Source: Eretmocerus hayati (lineage: Eukaryota; Arthropoda; Insecta; Hymenoptera; Aphelinidae). From it: 64,000 nucleotides of DNA. The position numbers and the translations under genes were made by a program. Position 1 is the stretch's first letter. The number at the start of each line of letters is the position of its first letter. The DNA is taken from contig CM056741.1 of NCBI GenBank assembly GCA_029851415.1, positions 178,853,021-178,917,020 of the forward strand. The letters are read 5' to 3'. This document shows, piece after piece, positions 34,769 to 47,877 of this stretch. The notes below the pieces were generated by a model. The model was given only the letters and a program-made list of their open reading frames with translations. It was not told where the DNA came from and searched no databases.

Positions 34769-35693
34769 TTGTTTACAACTATTTCACATGCGCTTATGAT
34801 ACAATTGAAGCATATTGCTAAATATTCGTTTTTTGTTGTTACATTTTTTCTCAAATTTGGTGCACATTTTAATGCTGCGAGATTGTCCAAGTTTCAGTCT
34901 GGTATCCCGGGCACTTTGAAACCTCAATTTGAGGTGTCAGGCCTGACCTTACGCCACCACCAGGTATTTTACGAACTGTTCAACTGCCAACATCTGACGT
35001 TCGAATTTCGGCATGCTACTGGAACTGTATGGAAACAACGAACATTGCTATTGTTGATTTTTCCATAAGCGACGATTTCTTCCCTGATGGTACAATGACA
35101 ATAGTGGAGCTTTCGTTCCTTGTAGGATCTTTTGAAATTAAAGGCTGTAATAATGGATGGAAATGAGGTTGACTCTCTTATAGAGACCCTAGCAAAGGGA
35201 GATGGCATGAACAGAATGAGGCGGGCCACGCGCTCTGCGCATGGCATCTGACGACCATGGGGTCCCTAGAACGCAATATGATGTACAACGCAAGAGTGGG
35301 CGTGTGCGGCCTAGGGACCCTCCAGGTAGGAGGGTCTCTAGTGCGGCCTGATGCAAGTGTCCAAGATGTTCTTGAGTTAGGTCTTCACTCCTCTTTCCGA
35401 GTTCCAAATGTTAACACGCATTGCATATCCTGGGATTACCTTAGTGGGGTTTCGCGTTGCCTTACTAATCTTTCATCTCTCTCATCTCATTACGGCTGAC
35501 TTCGACCGATCTCGCGACTTATCGTTACCATCATGATATTGATTAGCATCCTTACTGAGAGGTGTAGAAAAAGAGAGTACTAACAAAAATCTCTGCGCAA
35601 AAGAAGTCTTACTATGATTCTTTTAGTTGTCAAGAACAATATTCAATTGAATTCAACTTTCAATCTTCAACTTCTAAAGCTCTGTTCATACCA
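34769..35693. other. Non-coding
   Basis: No gene recognised. 35259-35345 contains the words GGGGTCCCTAG and CTAGGGACCCTC about 70 bp apart, a short inverted repeat sharing AGGGTCCCT with 22300-22380. Confidence 0.4.
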
Positions 35694-36410
35694 AAGTCCT
35701 CAGATGCAAAATTAGAGATATACTCTCCTCATGTTCTTCTGATGCCTAAATGAGCTGTGAGCTGTAGAATGAGTGAATGGTTGCTTTTGAAAGCAATGAC
35801 CTTTGGCTGGTCGATGAATTTCCACAATGGTTTTTCACTTGTAACTTTTGACACACTTATAGAGTGAAGAAAAACCTGTAGGAACTAATGAAGTACAGAA
35901 AGTACATTAACAAATCAAGATAGACTTTCACATTGAGCACGAGTTTATGAACCAGTTTTATCCATAATTATCAGTGAATTTGTTAATCAAAGAAATCGAA
36001 GTTAACTAAAGTTTGCAGATGCAAAATTTCCATTACTATTCTTCTTATGTTCTTTTGATGCTTAAATAAGCTGTGAGCTGTAGGATGATTAAGTGGTTGC
36101 TTTTGAGGGTAATCACCTTTAACCTTGACTGATTGATGATTCTCCTCAATGGTTTTTCGCTTGCCACCTTTGACATACTTCTAGAGTAAAGAAAAGCCTG
36201 TGGCAAACTCATAAAGTACAGAGAGTACGATAACAGACCAAGATAGACTCTCACATTTTGAGCATGATTCATGAACCAGCATTATCTCTAATGATCAGTG
36301 GATTTATCCATCAAAGGAACTGAAGTTTGCTGGTACAGCAATTTATGAACCAGCTTCATCTATAATGATCGGTTAATTTATTCATCAAAGAAACTGAAGC
36401 TAGCTGGTAC
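35694..36410 (+). repeat. 316-bp tandem repeat, about 2.2 copies
   Basis: Unit 1 (35694-36009) and unit 2 (36010-36335) align throughout; GCTGTGAGCTGTAG starts at 35754 and 36070. A partial third unit (36340-36410) repeats only the end (ATGAACCAGC...GAAACTGAAG). Many substitutions, so it is an old duplication. No coding frame is conserved. Confidence 0.85.
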
Positions 36411-37642
36411 CCAATTTTCAATTCAAAAGAGTGATGGGTTAACAACTCTTTCACATATATTCTAAGGTCCTAGGAATACATCAGGTGGCATCCACTTTGC
36501 ATATCTAAGCACACAGATCAGTGTTTTCAAGTACCCAGCAACAGCTTTTGTTCAAGAGAGTTTGATTACGTGTATGTTTCAAACTCTGAGGCACTGACTT
36601 TTTCCTTTGAAGTCACTAAAAAAATTTATGCACAGGTTGCAACCTTATTTATCACTCTATTCAGTCTACGAATAAGTGATTGGTATGTATTCAATAAATT
36701 GCTTGCATCGCCTATGAGTATATAAGCAACAAATTGTTGGCATCATCAAAACTTTATGCCACAGAACTTACAAATTGCCCTCCTATGTGGGCAAGACATC
36801 TTCTCCTTCTTCTTATATTGGCTTTGTCTCCTGCTGATTTCAGCAGGTGTGACTTAAACCATTTCAGTTAATGTTTTGATGCTTAGTGGTTTTGTGAATA
36901 CTGTGAAGTTGACGGCTTGGTCTGATTATCTATGTTGACCATCTGTACTGTTGCTGTTTACTGACAATATTTGTCTTGACTTGGCACTGTTGCGAGAAGG
37001 GGCAGAAAGGGAAGGCAAAACATCATCTGATTTATTTGCCATGTAAACTCTATAGTTTCTATATCATTGTAAAACAAAGTTTGAAGTTTGAAATAACAAG
37101 ATGCTGTAAATTATCCAATGGGATCAAAAGAGTCCATTAAATCCTTTTAGAATATTCCTTAGAGTGTTGCTGAATCTAATGGTCAAGTTTTCTGATGAAA
37201 ACCCATGGATATATTCTTTGAGTAGCAGTCCAATTCGAAGACTTAATGGGACTCGATCAGGTCAAATATGTAATGACATCGCAAACGTAATCAATTGATG
37301 ATATAGTGGATGAAAACAAGATTTTGGAAGGGTCAGAGAGAAATCTGAAATGACTCAGACAGATTGTCCATGTTAAAGTCGGTGAAGTCTTTCTGAATCA
37401 ATGATTCATGTATATGTAACACGCCATTGTTTATTCCGACAAAAAAGCTTACTTTGTCACGCAATATCTGAGCATGAGAATTTCCGACGTAGTCCATTAG
37501 TCTGTTAGATAACTAGTTGAGAGCCGATTCAGTCCTATCCATGGGTTCAATCACTCCAATATTCACTGGCAGTTTGTATACAAACAGTGATAGTTGATGG
37601 AATCATGGGTCTTTATTCGTGTGCGTCATCATGCGAAGTTCG
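36411..37642. other. Non-coding, no gene recognised
   Basis: Short ORFs only and no inverted or tandem structure that I could see. A TTTCAGCAGG polypyrimidine word near 36840 is not backed by an open exon. Confidence 0.4.
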
Positions 37643-37842
37643 ATATGATTTTTCCAGAACTTGGGCAGGGTTTCTGGAATTTCTTATGCATTCCGCTATA
37701 CAATAATTTTCAAGTCCTGGAAATGGACTTAGTGTATATGCAATATGATTTTTCCAGGACTTGGAGTTAATTTCTGGGATTTCATATACATTCAGCTATA
37801 GGATGATTTTCGGGTCCTGGAAATGGACCTTGTGTATATAGA
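37643..37842 (+). repeat. 100-bp tandem duplication
   Basis: ATATGATTTTTCCAG begins at 37643 and again at 37743. Both copies go on to GGAATTTC/GGGATTTC, ATTC.GCTATA and TCCTGGAAATGGAC. The GGAAA/TCCTGG words also recur just after it. Confidence 0.85.
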
Positions 37843-37902
37843 AATCCCGGAAAGTTGTGCTCGGATCCCGGAAAAAGTAAGTCCTGGAAAGACATGTTGC
37901 GC

Positions 37903-37932
37903 ATATATATATATGTATATGTATATGTATAT
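37903..37932. repeat. TA/TATATG microsatellite
   Basis: (AT)6 followed by three GTATAT units. Confidence 0.9.
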
Positions 37933-40352
37933 TCGCTTGGGTACGTTTTAACTTTGTTTGAGAATTTATCCGTGTTTTTCCTTTGTTACAATTTTAGCCA
38001 ATCCACTAATATAATATTTGTGATTTCTGTCAAGGTAAATAATTAATCATAGCGGTTGGGAACCTGAGAAATTTGAAATCCCGCCATAAAAATTGATTGA
38101 GACGTCACACAATTCATACATTGTTCATCATGAACACTTCACTACTTTTTATTTAGTTCCATCTTGGGTATGTGTGAATTTTTCTCAATCTGGGTAGCAA
38201 CAAAAGAAACAGCAACAAAAAATTTTTTTGGCAACGTTACACAGAGATAAAATTCTTATGAGTGGATAAGGAATAATCCAGGGGTTCTTTCTTTGAATTA
38301 ATTCTTTGTTTTTATTCTAATGAGGCCTACTTGAGGTAACAATTTTACATAAACTGTTCGAGAATAGATTTCCTCCTGCATTTTGACTGTTCTTCCATTG
38401 CAAGCTCTTGAAATGCCTACTCACATTTACAACATTACAATTAATCTTGAATGTACATACATTGGATTATTAGTACTAACAATCAATGATTATGACTTTG
38501 AATGAGTTTGCATTCTTCATGGAATCTTTTATTTCTGAGTAGATCAAAGGCGAGAGCAAAATTCATCACAAAAAATTAAATCGTGTGGTATTGTTTCACA
38601 TGCAAAAACCGATCATTTTCTAAGTTTATCAAAAGATATTCTAATCTCATGATTTGTCGCGAGTTAACTCGAGAGATCTCTCCGTTTCTCCAATCACATG
38701 TTGACTATAGCATATTCCAAAGTCCATAGGAATTACAAAGTAGAAAACGAAACTCTACTTGGATAAGGAAGTAATGTCCAGGCATATCTTTGTTTGATCA
38801 TCTCAATCGTAAACTGGCTCAGATAAAAATCATGAATTTGCTATCCTCTCGATCCCAGTACCTCTTCAGACGAGCGTCCATGGATTTTTTGTTCTTGAAT
38901 TTGATGATTTGTTCCCTTCAATTGGTTTGAATCCATCACTCTCAAGCCAGTCCCGCAAATCAAAGAAATCTCTGTTGAATATGAGGATTTGATCGTATAC
39001 ATGCATGAATAATGAATAGGATTCTAGTTTGCATCAGAAATACTGGTTTACCCGTGAATAAAGAATATGACAATCATGCAGTTTATGACTCAAATTTTGT
39101 ACGTGATGAACATACAGTTTCTCCTAAGGTCAATAACGTTTTTTTTGCTAGATTCAAGTTCGAATTAAATTCGAGTCCTTCACCAATAGAATCTTGGAAA
39201 AAATCGAGCTCCTTATGAATACCATAAATGTTCATATTTTTACTGTCCGGTCGAACTATTTGAATGGTTGCCCACAATACTCACAACAAGAAAAATGTCC
39301 ATACATTCAACAACTACTGGCTATCGGCGTCCTAACCATGCATCAGAGGAACGGATGTGAAATTCTCAGAGATGATTCTCTGATTTGTTCATTGAAATCG
39401 TGTTTGATAGAAAACTGACCATTCGTGAGTTTGATTTCAAAATCTATACCAGTCAACTAGATAATGTCAATCACGTGCGTGACGAAATAGGATGATTCAA
39501 CAAATATTCCATTGGAATAACATTGCAGGGTGTCAGTATAATATGGCGTGACCAAGGTTTTCACGTATTAGATATTAAATTGCGAATGATAACAATAATG
39601 GCATGGTCTGGTCAAGTATGGAGGAATTTAAGACTAATTTGTTTGGTTTGAAAAGGATGTGAACAAGCTACATCATTAAAAGGTATACTGATACCCTGAA
39701 CTTTGTGGATAGGGAGAGAAATGAGTGGGAAATGCATGAGTTGTTCGTACGTGGGACATTTCAATTGGAGCTGAGTAAGCACCTGATTTTAGTTCCAGTT
39801 GACCAAATTCGTTCAATGATGGTAGGCGGTTGTCCGTGCCTCTTACGCCTGCATCGGATGAGTCGAAGCCTGCAAAAGAAGTTTGATGAAATTACGATTT
39901 GCATCTTATATTTTCATCACAACCCGAGTCATATTAAGATGTTATGTTATCTAGAGCGGGAAATGCTTTGTTTTGCACGTGATACATATAGTATTTCATA
40001 TCATGAGGGTTACCCCACGTATTTTACTACGTGACAAACAATAAATTCTGCTTAATATGATCATGACTTGTTTCGTCTGCTACTGTATCGTCGCCATTCT
40101 CTAACTATTTTCATAACAGCATGTGCAAAAAACGTGTTGGTTGTTGTTGTAGTTGAATATCTGTGTGTAGATCTATACTTTTCATTTCTCACCTGTTGAT
40201 CGGTATATACTATCTCGAACTCTTTATTCTATGTCTCTGAGCATGTCTCGAGGATCATAACTGAAGCAGGTAGCATTTTGCCGAGCTTTTTTCTCGTGCT
40301 TCTGCAGCTCATTCTATCATTGTTATTGATTCTGTATCATTAGTAATCCTGG
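37933..40352. other. Non-coding with unassigned ORF fragments
   Basis: Short open stretches near 38830-39280 (minus strand; for example NRDFFDLRDWLESDGF and GIHKELDFFQDSIGEG) read like eroded coding sequence in more than one frame. A 109-codon plus ORF lies at 39705-40034. None matches a family I know. They may be remnants of a decayed mobile element. Confidence 0.3.
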
Positions 40353-40510
40353 GCAGTAGCATAGGAAGTTTTCTCAAATCACATAGAAAATTGTCATCCG
40401 AGGCCGAGCCAAGACTGACAACCGTGTGATCTGAGGTACTGATTGCCAACCTCGGCTTCGCTTCGGATGACAATTTCCATTTGATTCGAGAAATGTTCCT
40501 ATGCTACTGC
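40353..40510. mobile_element. Palindromic fold-back MITE, 158 bp
   Basis: Ends GCAGTAGCATAGGAA and TTCCTATGCTACTGC are exact inverse complements. The inner arms GAAAATTGTCATCCGA and CGGATGACAATTTCC pair as well. Almost the whole unit can fold on itself. No coding capacity. Confidence 0.85.
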
Positions 40511-40896
40511 GCAGGTTAGTAATAGACTATTATTTTACAGCCATCATCCTCGTGACAGGCTCAGGGATGTATACAGGGTGCCCCTAAAGGCAGTCCACCC
40601 CCCCCCTCTCGCCCCTAAACACTCGAGAATGGATCCGGGTATCGAAGACGTGTCTCCTAAATTCGAGGGGGAAGCTTTAATAGTCAATCCATCAGGTCTC
40701 ACCTTGGATGAGACCTCGATGGTTTTTTCGAGGTGGAATCGGTTTTTAATCATAGGAAATTCTATATTTGTTTTGAAAGAGAAGCAAATTCTACATCTAC
40801 ATAGGACATTTTACCAATTCTTTCTCCAATCTTTAGATGACCGCTAGGAGTCATTTACGGGCCAAAAGTATCTGGAATGCGGAATTTGAGTCCTCA

Positions 40897-41562
40897 TTTC
40901 GATACCTCCTACGAAGAAAAACACTTTCATATCATCCGACGAAAAGTAACACGTACGCTAACGTTTGGCGAAGAGTAACACATACGCCGACTCCTGGCGA
41001 AGAGTATCACTTGGCACTTGTGCTCGACGAAAAGTAACACTTGCTGCGTGACGAAAATTTCCGGTATCTCTCAGCCATTCCGCCAATTTCTCGAAGACAG
41101 ATTGATCTTTTTGAACTATTCGAAACGGATTCTGAAACGAGATCGATCTGGAACATTGCACATATCTTCATAATATTCCCAAACATTTCGAAATTGCTTC
41201 AAAGCCTTTGGGAGTTTGGTGCAGTATGGGAGTCAACAAATCGTTGCTTTCGACTGAACTTGTTCATTGTACAGTGAAGTTTGAGTAATATTTCCATTTG
41301 CACTTGATTCCTTATGCTTTTGGCTTCAATTTCCACTTTGAACCATCCACAAATATTCATTCGTTCACGAGATTACGGATTGGGACCAACAATTAATTGG
41401 AATTTTCAAAGTCAAGTGTTACTCTTCGTCGGGCACAAGCGCTAAATGATACTTTTCGCCGGACGTTGGCGTATGTGTTACTTTTCGTCAGAGACTATCG
41501 CGCAAGTGTTACTCTTCGCCGGGCGTTAGCGTATGTGATACTCTTCGTAGGAGATATCGATT
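40897..41562. mobile_element. Fold-back element with 29-31-bp repeat arrays in both arms
   Basis: The left arm has a 16-bp core (consensus CGACGAAAAGTAACAC) starting at 40909, 40937, 40966, 40995 and 41025. The right arm has the inverse core (GTGTTACTCTTCGTCG) at 41416, 41446, 41475, 41506 and 41535. Cores are separated by 12-15-bp variable text that often contains TACGC..ACG. A loop of about 350 bp joins the arms. This design recalls Drosophila Foldback-type elements, whose arms are built of short tandem repeats. No protein gene is inside. Confidence 0.85.
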
Positions 41563-43582
41563 TAGTGTACAACTTCTTAGGAGCCCAATGAGGCGTTATT
41601 GACTCAAAGACTGGCTTTCGTTGATTGTAATCCATGATTAACCAATTTTTATTTTGAAATCCTGGTCACTTTTAGAGTTGAAAATAAAGGGACGGAGTCT
41701 ATCTATTCAAAGAATCAAACTGCAAATTCGAAAAGATTCAAATTCTATGACATGGAATTTATATCTTATTATGTCACGAGAAGCATGACACATGTGAATA
41801 AAACCAGCTCAACGGTCATTGAAAAGAAGATATATCTTGTAAGTCGTGAGAATACACTGAAAGTGAAACATCAAAAATGCTGCAAATATCGTGCCAAGAG
41901 TATTAAGGTGTAGCAAATATAGTTTGATTTGAATGTATATGCGCAGAAGCATATGTACAATCGAGTGGCATTTGTAGGAATACTTGTGCCAAAAAAGTTT
42001 TGACCGCGTGATTAAAGTCGTCGATATGAGCAAACACGGGTGGAATTTGCGTGATTTAATTGAAATCCTGTTTTTAATGACTCTACTTTTCATCAATGTG
42101 TTGGGGAGTACGGAATAATTTTCAAGTTTCTGATTCCTTGGCAAATCTGTGTTCTACCTAATCATGATCTTTAAAATTACAGATAGCATTGAGGAATGTG
42201 AAGAAAGTTGCAACAGTGAGTATCAAAACACGATTCACGCAAGATTGGAAACAAGCTTAATAATTTAAAAAAATGCGCCACTCTCGAAATGTACAGTTGT
42301 GATGCCTATGGTTCTTGCTATTTCGATTACAGCACTCCATATGGAAATATAACTTGTTATCAAACTGTTCAATAGCACTATAATCGTCCACGAGTCGAAT
42401 ATTTGTGGTGAACTCTTCTGAGCTTGCACACTTTTTCTCGCTCCGGAAATCGGTTTGATGCATAGCCAGCGAGATCTCCTAAATCATCAATCAAACACCA
42501 TTCAGCCTGGGAATTGAGTTTAAACGAATTATAGACAGTGGAAATTGGATATATGAGATGCTCACGATTTCCTTCGATAAAAGGAGGAAAGGAAATTTAA
42601 AGGGGATCATAGAGCTTTTTTCGGATTTCTGATTCTTCGGAAATTTTTCCATTCTGAAATGAGTGTGTAATCGTTCCTAGGACATTGAGTTGGTTCCAGC
42701 AACTAGTTTTTCTTCAAAGGAATCGCGGATCAATCAGATCAAAGTTCTTTCAAAGCACTGGAAGGTGGAGCGAGCCCACTTAGGCACCATCGAGTATTCA
42801 AACACTGATCATTTACGAATATGTAAAATGTTATGATTTTTGCATAGAATGTCAATTATAATTATACATTGATGTGATTACTGCGAAAAGTTATTCCAAT
42901 GGATTCTAGTCAAATATACAATCAATGTACTTTTGTTTTTCAGAACATTACCCTAACAAAGGAACTTTGTCAAGATCATGGTGTCTCGATGAATGTAATC
43001 CGTTGGAGAGTTTGATTTCTGAGTGAACTGAGTATCTCGAAACGAGGTGAGGACGTACGGACTGATATGTCACAAGTCAAGGAAGTCGAGTACTCCACAT
43101 TCAGTATCTATTGGTATTTTTCCTCTTAAGGGATTTTCATTCAGAAATTTGATGATTGATGAATTCCGGATATGAATGTCTAATAAAAATTTTGAGGGAT
43201 TGTTGGGTTGTAATAATAGACTTCTTGGGTGGATCCATGTCAAATGGGCTTCCTGTGTCCAAAGATACAGTTTATGAAACGAGAGGATTCTATCCTGCTA
43301 ATTTTTAAACGTGTTAATATCCTAAAGGGGCAGGGTTATGAATTTTCTCGTACTAGCTGAGAAACTAGTGCCCCCATGAAGACTATGCCAGATGGCAGCA
43401 GTGATATTTTGGGACTTGGGTGACCTCGTGTGATTCTAGCCAGAGAAGAAACAACATGCACATTAATTGCTGCAGGAATAAAAGCTAATGAAACTAAATT
43501 CATCAAATCAAGTGTCGAATGAATGCTCACATTTATTCATTGCCCTTTTTAAAAGAATGGATACCGTGTAGAGAGATGAGTT
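41563..43582. other. Non-coding, no gene recognised
   Basis: Short ORFs only (the longest, 111 codons on the minus strand at 41809-42144, looks compositional). No strong inverted or tandem repeat was seen. Confidence 0.4.
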
Positions 43583-43819
43583 CAATGGGCCTCCTATCCC
43601 AAAATACAGCCATGAAGTTTAGCATTGTCCATACACGCCCATGTTGAATTGACACACATATATACATAGATATACTGACAATGCTAACCTCCATGGCTGT
43701 ATCTCAGGATAGGAGGCCCATTGGACAAAACCCTTCTGGGTACCTTCATTTCTCACCAAAAAAAGAAGATTCCCAAAGTTTCATCAAAATCCGTGTCCCG
43801 CAGACCTGATGCTCTCCTT
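43583..43819. mobile_element. Fold-back family F, copy 1, left arm truncated
   Basis: CAATGGGCCTCCTATCC near 43583 pairs with GGATAGGAGGCCCATTGG near 43713. The right arm continues through TTCTCACCAAAA and CAGACCTGATGCTCTCC, whose partner is missing on the left. It is an incomplete copy of the element at 43976. Confidence 0.7.
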
Positions 43820-43975
43820 TTAGTCCACTATGGAACTGAAAGTTGGACGTGTTTCTTTCAGATTGAAAACGTCCAAGTAGTCATACAAAATATTAGCTGA
43901 AGTATCGAACTATGTTTTTATGCGATTCTTGGAGGGTTCCAATTCCTAACTCAAATTTTTCAAAAGTTGATTTAC

Positions 43976-44306
43976 AAGGAGAGCATCGGGTCTGCGGAAC
44001 ACGGATCTTGGTGAAAACTCTGTTAAACATCTTGTTTTGGTGAGCAATGAAGGTATCTCCATCAAGGGTTTGATCCAATGGGTCTCTTTTCCTGAGATAT
44101 AGCTATGGAGATTAACATTTTCTATATAGGCGCATGTTAAAAAGAGATATTTATAGATATACTAACAATGCTAACCTCCATAGCTGTATCTCGGGATGGG
44201 AGGCGCATTGGATTTAATCCTTCGAGGAACCCTCATTTTTCACCAAAACAAGCTAATTTCCAGAGTTTCATCGAGATCCGTGTTCCGCAGACCTGATGCT
44301 CTCCTC
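43976..44306. mobile_element. Fold-back family F, copy 2, complete
   Basis: Ends AAGGAGAGCATCGGGTCTG and CAGACCTGATGCTCTCCT are inverse complements. The arms of about 150 bp run through TTTTGGTGAG, CCAATGGG and TAGCTATGGAG to a short AT-rich loop. It is related to 43583-43819 and 61032-61370. Confidence 0.8.
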
Positions 44307-45844
44307 GTTAGTCCACTATGACTCTGAACAACTCAATTATGTGAATAGAAGGTCACATGAAGTCGTTGCACTTATAAAAAAAATTATGCATACCGTTCAT
44401 AGAACTGTTGGTGTAGAGTTCTTTTCTACACCGTGTAGAGCAGTTTGGTGTAGAGTAATTCTGGTGTCGAGTTCGGGTATCTGGTGTCGGGAACTTTTCA
44501 ATCGACACTCGGGAAACATAGCTATATTTTTACCGTTCTTTAAAAAATTCTAAAATGCTCCAGAAGTGAAGTTGGTACCGGGATCTATCATCTGTCCCGT
44601 TCTCTGGAATTGAGGGTTACGCAATATCAGTTCGAAGCTTCACTCGAGCGAGTGCTAATTAAGCCTTGTCAAGTGTCTGGTCTTTTTCATAGAGAAATTT
44701 TGGGAAAATGTGAAAAATGAGGCCAAAAATCAGTAAAAATTCATAAAATAATCATCTCAAGTATGCACAGATTGAGAATTTCTATTCATCGTGTACAAAC
44801 TTTGAGATCATATGTCGCAGAAGTATTTAATCATGCTAATGATTATTTATTGAGATAGGCTGAAAAAAGGATATGAATAAGGTGAATTCAAAAAGAAGAA
44901 GCGATGATGAGGAAGTATTATTGTACTTTACGTGAATGATTGTGAAAGATTGAGAGAAGTTCGTGAGAGATAAGATGATAGAGAAAAACCATTGCATGAC
45001 GATGCAGGATACAATTTTGGTGCAGAGGAGAAGAGGTCGGAATTGGAATCAGGTGTAGAGCTTCATACGGTAGAATCTCTATTGCGATAAAATTCGTATG
45101 ACCTAGTCGGAATAATTTAAATTCCTTCAATTTTGACTGTCACTGACGAACGTAATCATAGTTGAGTTTAATAAAATGCTTGAGTACAAAATTTTTTTTG
45201 ACGGGCTGCGGGAAGAAGGTATCTTCCGCGCATTGATATTCCACTTTCTCTCACAATTTGTCAGAAAACTCAGATCGATACACGAGAGTAGAACCTACTT
45301 TTACACTCGTATATCGAAATGTACTATATTTTGATTGAGGAAAAATTCAAGGTAAGTAGAATTGTGATTGGGATTCTCGAAGCAAATGAAGAGCTTAAAA
45401 TTTTTGACTTTATTTACTATTGCCGAGTAAACTTGTTTTGAGTAGTTTTAAATAACGTGAATGTGATTACATTTACAATGCAAACACCGAGTCTTCGAGG
45501 AATAAAACTTTCTCATATACATGTACATTGTAATTAATTGGATTCATTGGATCCAATTGCATTGGGTTGATTTACAAAGAATGCAGCATGCATGATGCAA
45601 TAAATTTGAGAACTGCTGATAGAAAATACATAGGTCAAAAACCCAGGAGATTAGATACTCTACAATCAATTGGAATTCAAAAAGCTGAAACTAAAAAAAA
45701 ACAGAGCAAGTCGAAAGGAAGTGGTGAAAGTAGGACGTCGAAAATGGTGCGATGAGATATGTTGATGCTCAAACTTGATGCCTAACTGTGAAGGACTTCT
45801 CTGGAAGATAATCAGAGCAGGGAATAATTAAAGAGATACACTGA
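44307..45844. other. Non-coding
   Basis: No gene or clear repeat. 44405-44470 repeats the word GGTGTAGAGT(T/A) several times. A 62-codon Lys-rich ORF at 45567 has no recognised domain. Confidence 0.4.
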
Positions 45845-46922
45845 AAATCTCGAACAATGGATTGTGTAGTGTCTCATTAAAACAGGGATATTTTTAATTC
45901 ACTTGGTCGTGAGGGAACTATAAAAAAGATATCTTGAAGATCCCAAAAAAGTATATTGATTTATACTTTTCAAACATAATTTACGTGCTTTTTGAAGAAC
46001 CGCATTCAATGTTGAAAATCTGGAAAAATTCTCTCTCAATCAATCACCTACAACTTTGACGAGAATATTGCGATCACAAAAATTCTCACGGGATATTGGG
46101 GATTGTTTCAAAATCTACGAATTCCTCTTCCTGAAGTTCCCTATACGACCTTCTCTGTCCGAAACATGAACTTACAAGTTTACTTGTTAGACAGATGGGA
46201 CGCTTATAGAGATATCGATGAGTATATATTGAGTCACGCACCTCTTTGATCACTTCAAGCTCTGTTCTAGTGCAAAATTTCATCAAAAAAGGACTACGTC
46301 ACATGATTTTGACGTGGAGTGATCTCATCTTTCATAATGTTTCACCAGATTTTGTCTCAAATTTAACCTTGAGGAACAAAACATGAGATAAATCAATTTT
46401 TACAACAAAACTCGAGAGACCATTGTCACCTAAAATTCCGAGACATACCAAATTTGATGAAATATCTCGAAAGATGAGGTCATTTTACGTGGTTATCACG
46501 TGGCTCGATATTTTTTTGATGAATTTTTGCACTAGAATAGGGAAAGAGGGAATGAATGCAATTGCATGCCTCGATATCTCGATGAGCACCCTATGTAATG
46601 AAAAGTTTTCTCTCTTAGCTCGTTAGTCGGAAAGGAAAAAAACCGTACAGGGGTGGCAAATGAAGAAAATTGTAGGTTCTGGAACAATCTGTAACATCCC
46701 GAAAGAATTTTTGAACGTTGTCCGTGATCAATGTTAATGACGTGCGAACGTTCAAAGTTGATCACCGACACTTGAAAGTTCGCAAAAAATGTTTAAAGCC
46801 CATGAATCAATAGGTTTTTTTGTGATCTTTAGGATTCTTTTTCTGAAATTCCCTCACGACGAGGTGTATTGAAAATATTACAGTTTTAATGAGACACTAC
46901 ACGATCCATTATTCATGGATCA
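45845..46922. mobile_element. Near-complete fold-back element, about 1.08 kb
   Basis: The two halves are diverged inverse complements over their whole length. GTGTAGTGTCTCATTAAAAC (45871) pairs with GTTTTAATGAGACACTAC (46882). CTAGTGCAAAATTTCATCAA (46267) pairs with TTGATGAATTTTTGCACTAG (46515). The centre of symmetry is near 46388. No transposase. Confidence 0.8.
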
Positions 46923-47415
46923 CGCAATTTTAATGAAGAGGTAGAGATGAGATTCATTAGCATCCCGACAGAATGATACATTCGAATATTCAACATTGTT
47001 TAATGATGAGAGATCAGTGCACTGTCCAGTTCAGCCGTGCGTAGAGTTGAAAAGAAGAAGACTAGAGAGAAGTCTGTAGAGCGTGCAGGTGAAGAGACGT
47101 AATAAATTCTTTCAATATACCAGCAACACTGGACCAACATAAGAAATATTGTATTTCACGAGTATAGTCAAAAATCTTCAACCCATCCATGACTCGAGTT
47201 ACTTATTACTCATATTTGAAGCCAACAGCTGTTCTATTGGCTCCATTTCTGGTTACGAATCCTAGAATCGATTTTTCTTGCCCAGAATCGTATCGATTTG
47301 GGAACATTATGAACATCGAATTGATTCGGATGATATTGTGTATAAAGATATTGTAAATTTCCATCCACATAATCGTAGTCCTCCAGAATCGATTGAAGTG
47401 ATTTACAATTTTAAG
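46923..47415. other. Non-coding
   Basis: No gene seen. 47250-47400 is dense in ATCGAT/AATCGA words, like the block at 53930-54090. Confidence 0.4.
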
Positions 47416-47417
47416 TA

Positions 47418-47603
47418 CAGAGGGCCCCGCTTAATGTGATCACGGATAATAGAATCAATCGGTTAATGCGATCAGAATTGCTCAACCCGATTTGCCTCTA
47501 TATTGAACAATGTAATACAATAATTTTCCGGATATAAGAATCACCCGCTTATTAGAATCAATTTTTTTCGGCCCGATGCGATCACATTAAGCGGGGCCTA
47601 CTG
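47418..47603. mobile_element. pogo/Tigger-like MITE, 186 bp
   Basis: Ends CAGAGGGCCCCGCTTAATG and, inverse, CAGTAGGCCCCGCTTAATG, flanked on both sides by TA. CAG starts with a CCCCGCTTA core and TA duplications are characteristic of the pogo branch of Tc1/mariner. The interior repeats ATGCGATCA / GATTCTAATAAGCGG motifs. No coding sequence, so it is non-autonomous. Confidence 0.85.
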
Positions 47604-47877
47604 TACAAATACATGAGCATGTTTTGCGGTTATAAGACAACATGAATCCCATACAAGTCATCTTCATTAACATTGTAAAATCTTGCAACCAAGTTTGACG
47701 AACTGAACAAGAATAATTACTCATGATCGGAAAGATCCATTAGTTATCCAGTTACTTCATGAATTTTAACCTCAATTACTCCGCAGGTCTCGATTTTTGC
47801 GAATATCATTCATCAATTGGAATCAGTCCAATATTTGACTTCTCAGAAGAAGATTCATTCTCATCAGGTGCTCTAAA

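Noticed and set aside
35259..35345. tRNA-like short inverted repeat
   Set aside because: GGGTCCCTAG/CTAGGGACCC pairs, but no cloverleaf arms or TTCRA box could be placed.
38830..39280. Decayed coding gene on the minus strand
   Set aside because: Protein-like stretches appear in different frames, but none could be tied to a family, so it is only mentioned as a possible remnant.
39705..40034. 109-codon plus ORF
   Set aside because: No domain, no splice context and no neighbour supporting it.
40909..41550. CRISPR array
   Set aside because: The repeats are regular, but the gaps are also similar to one another, the array is mirrored, no cas genes exist, and the DNA is eukaryotic.
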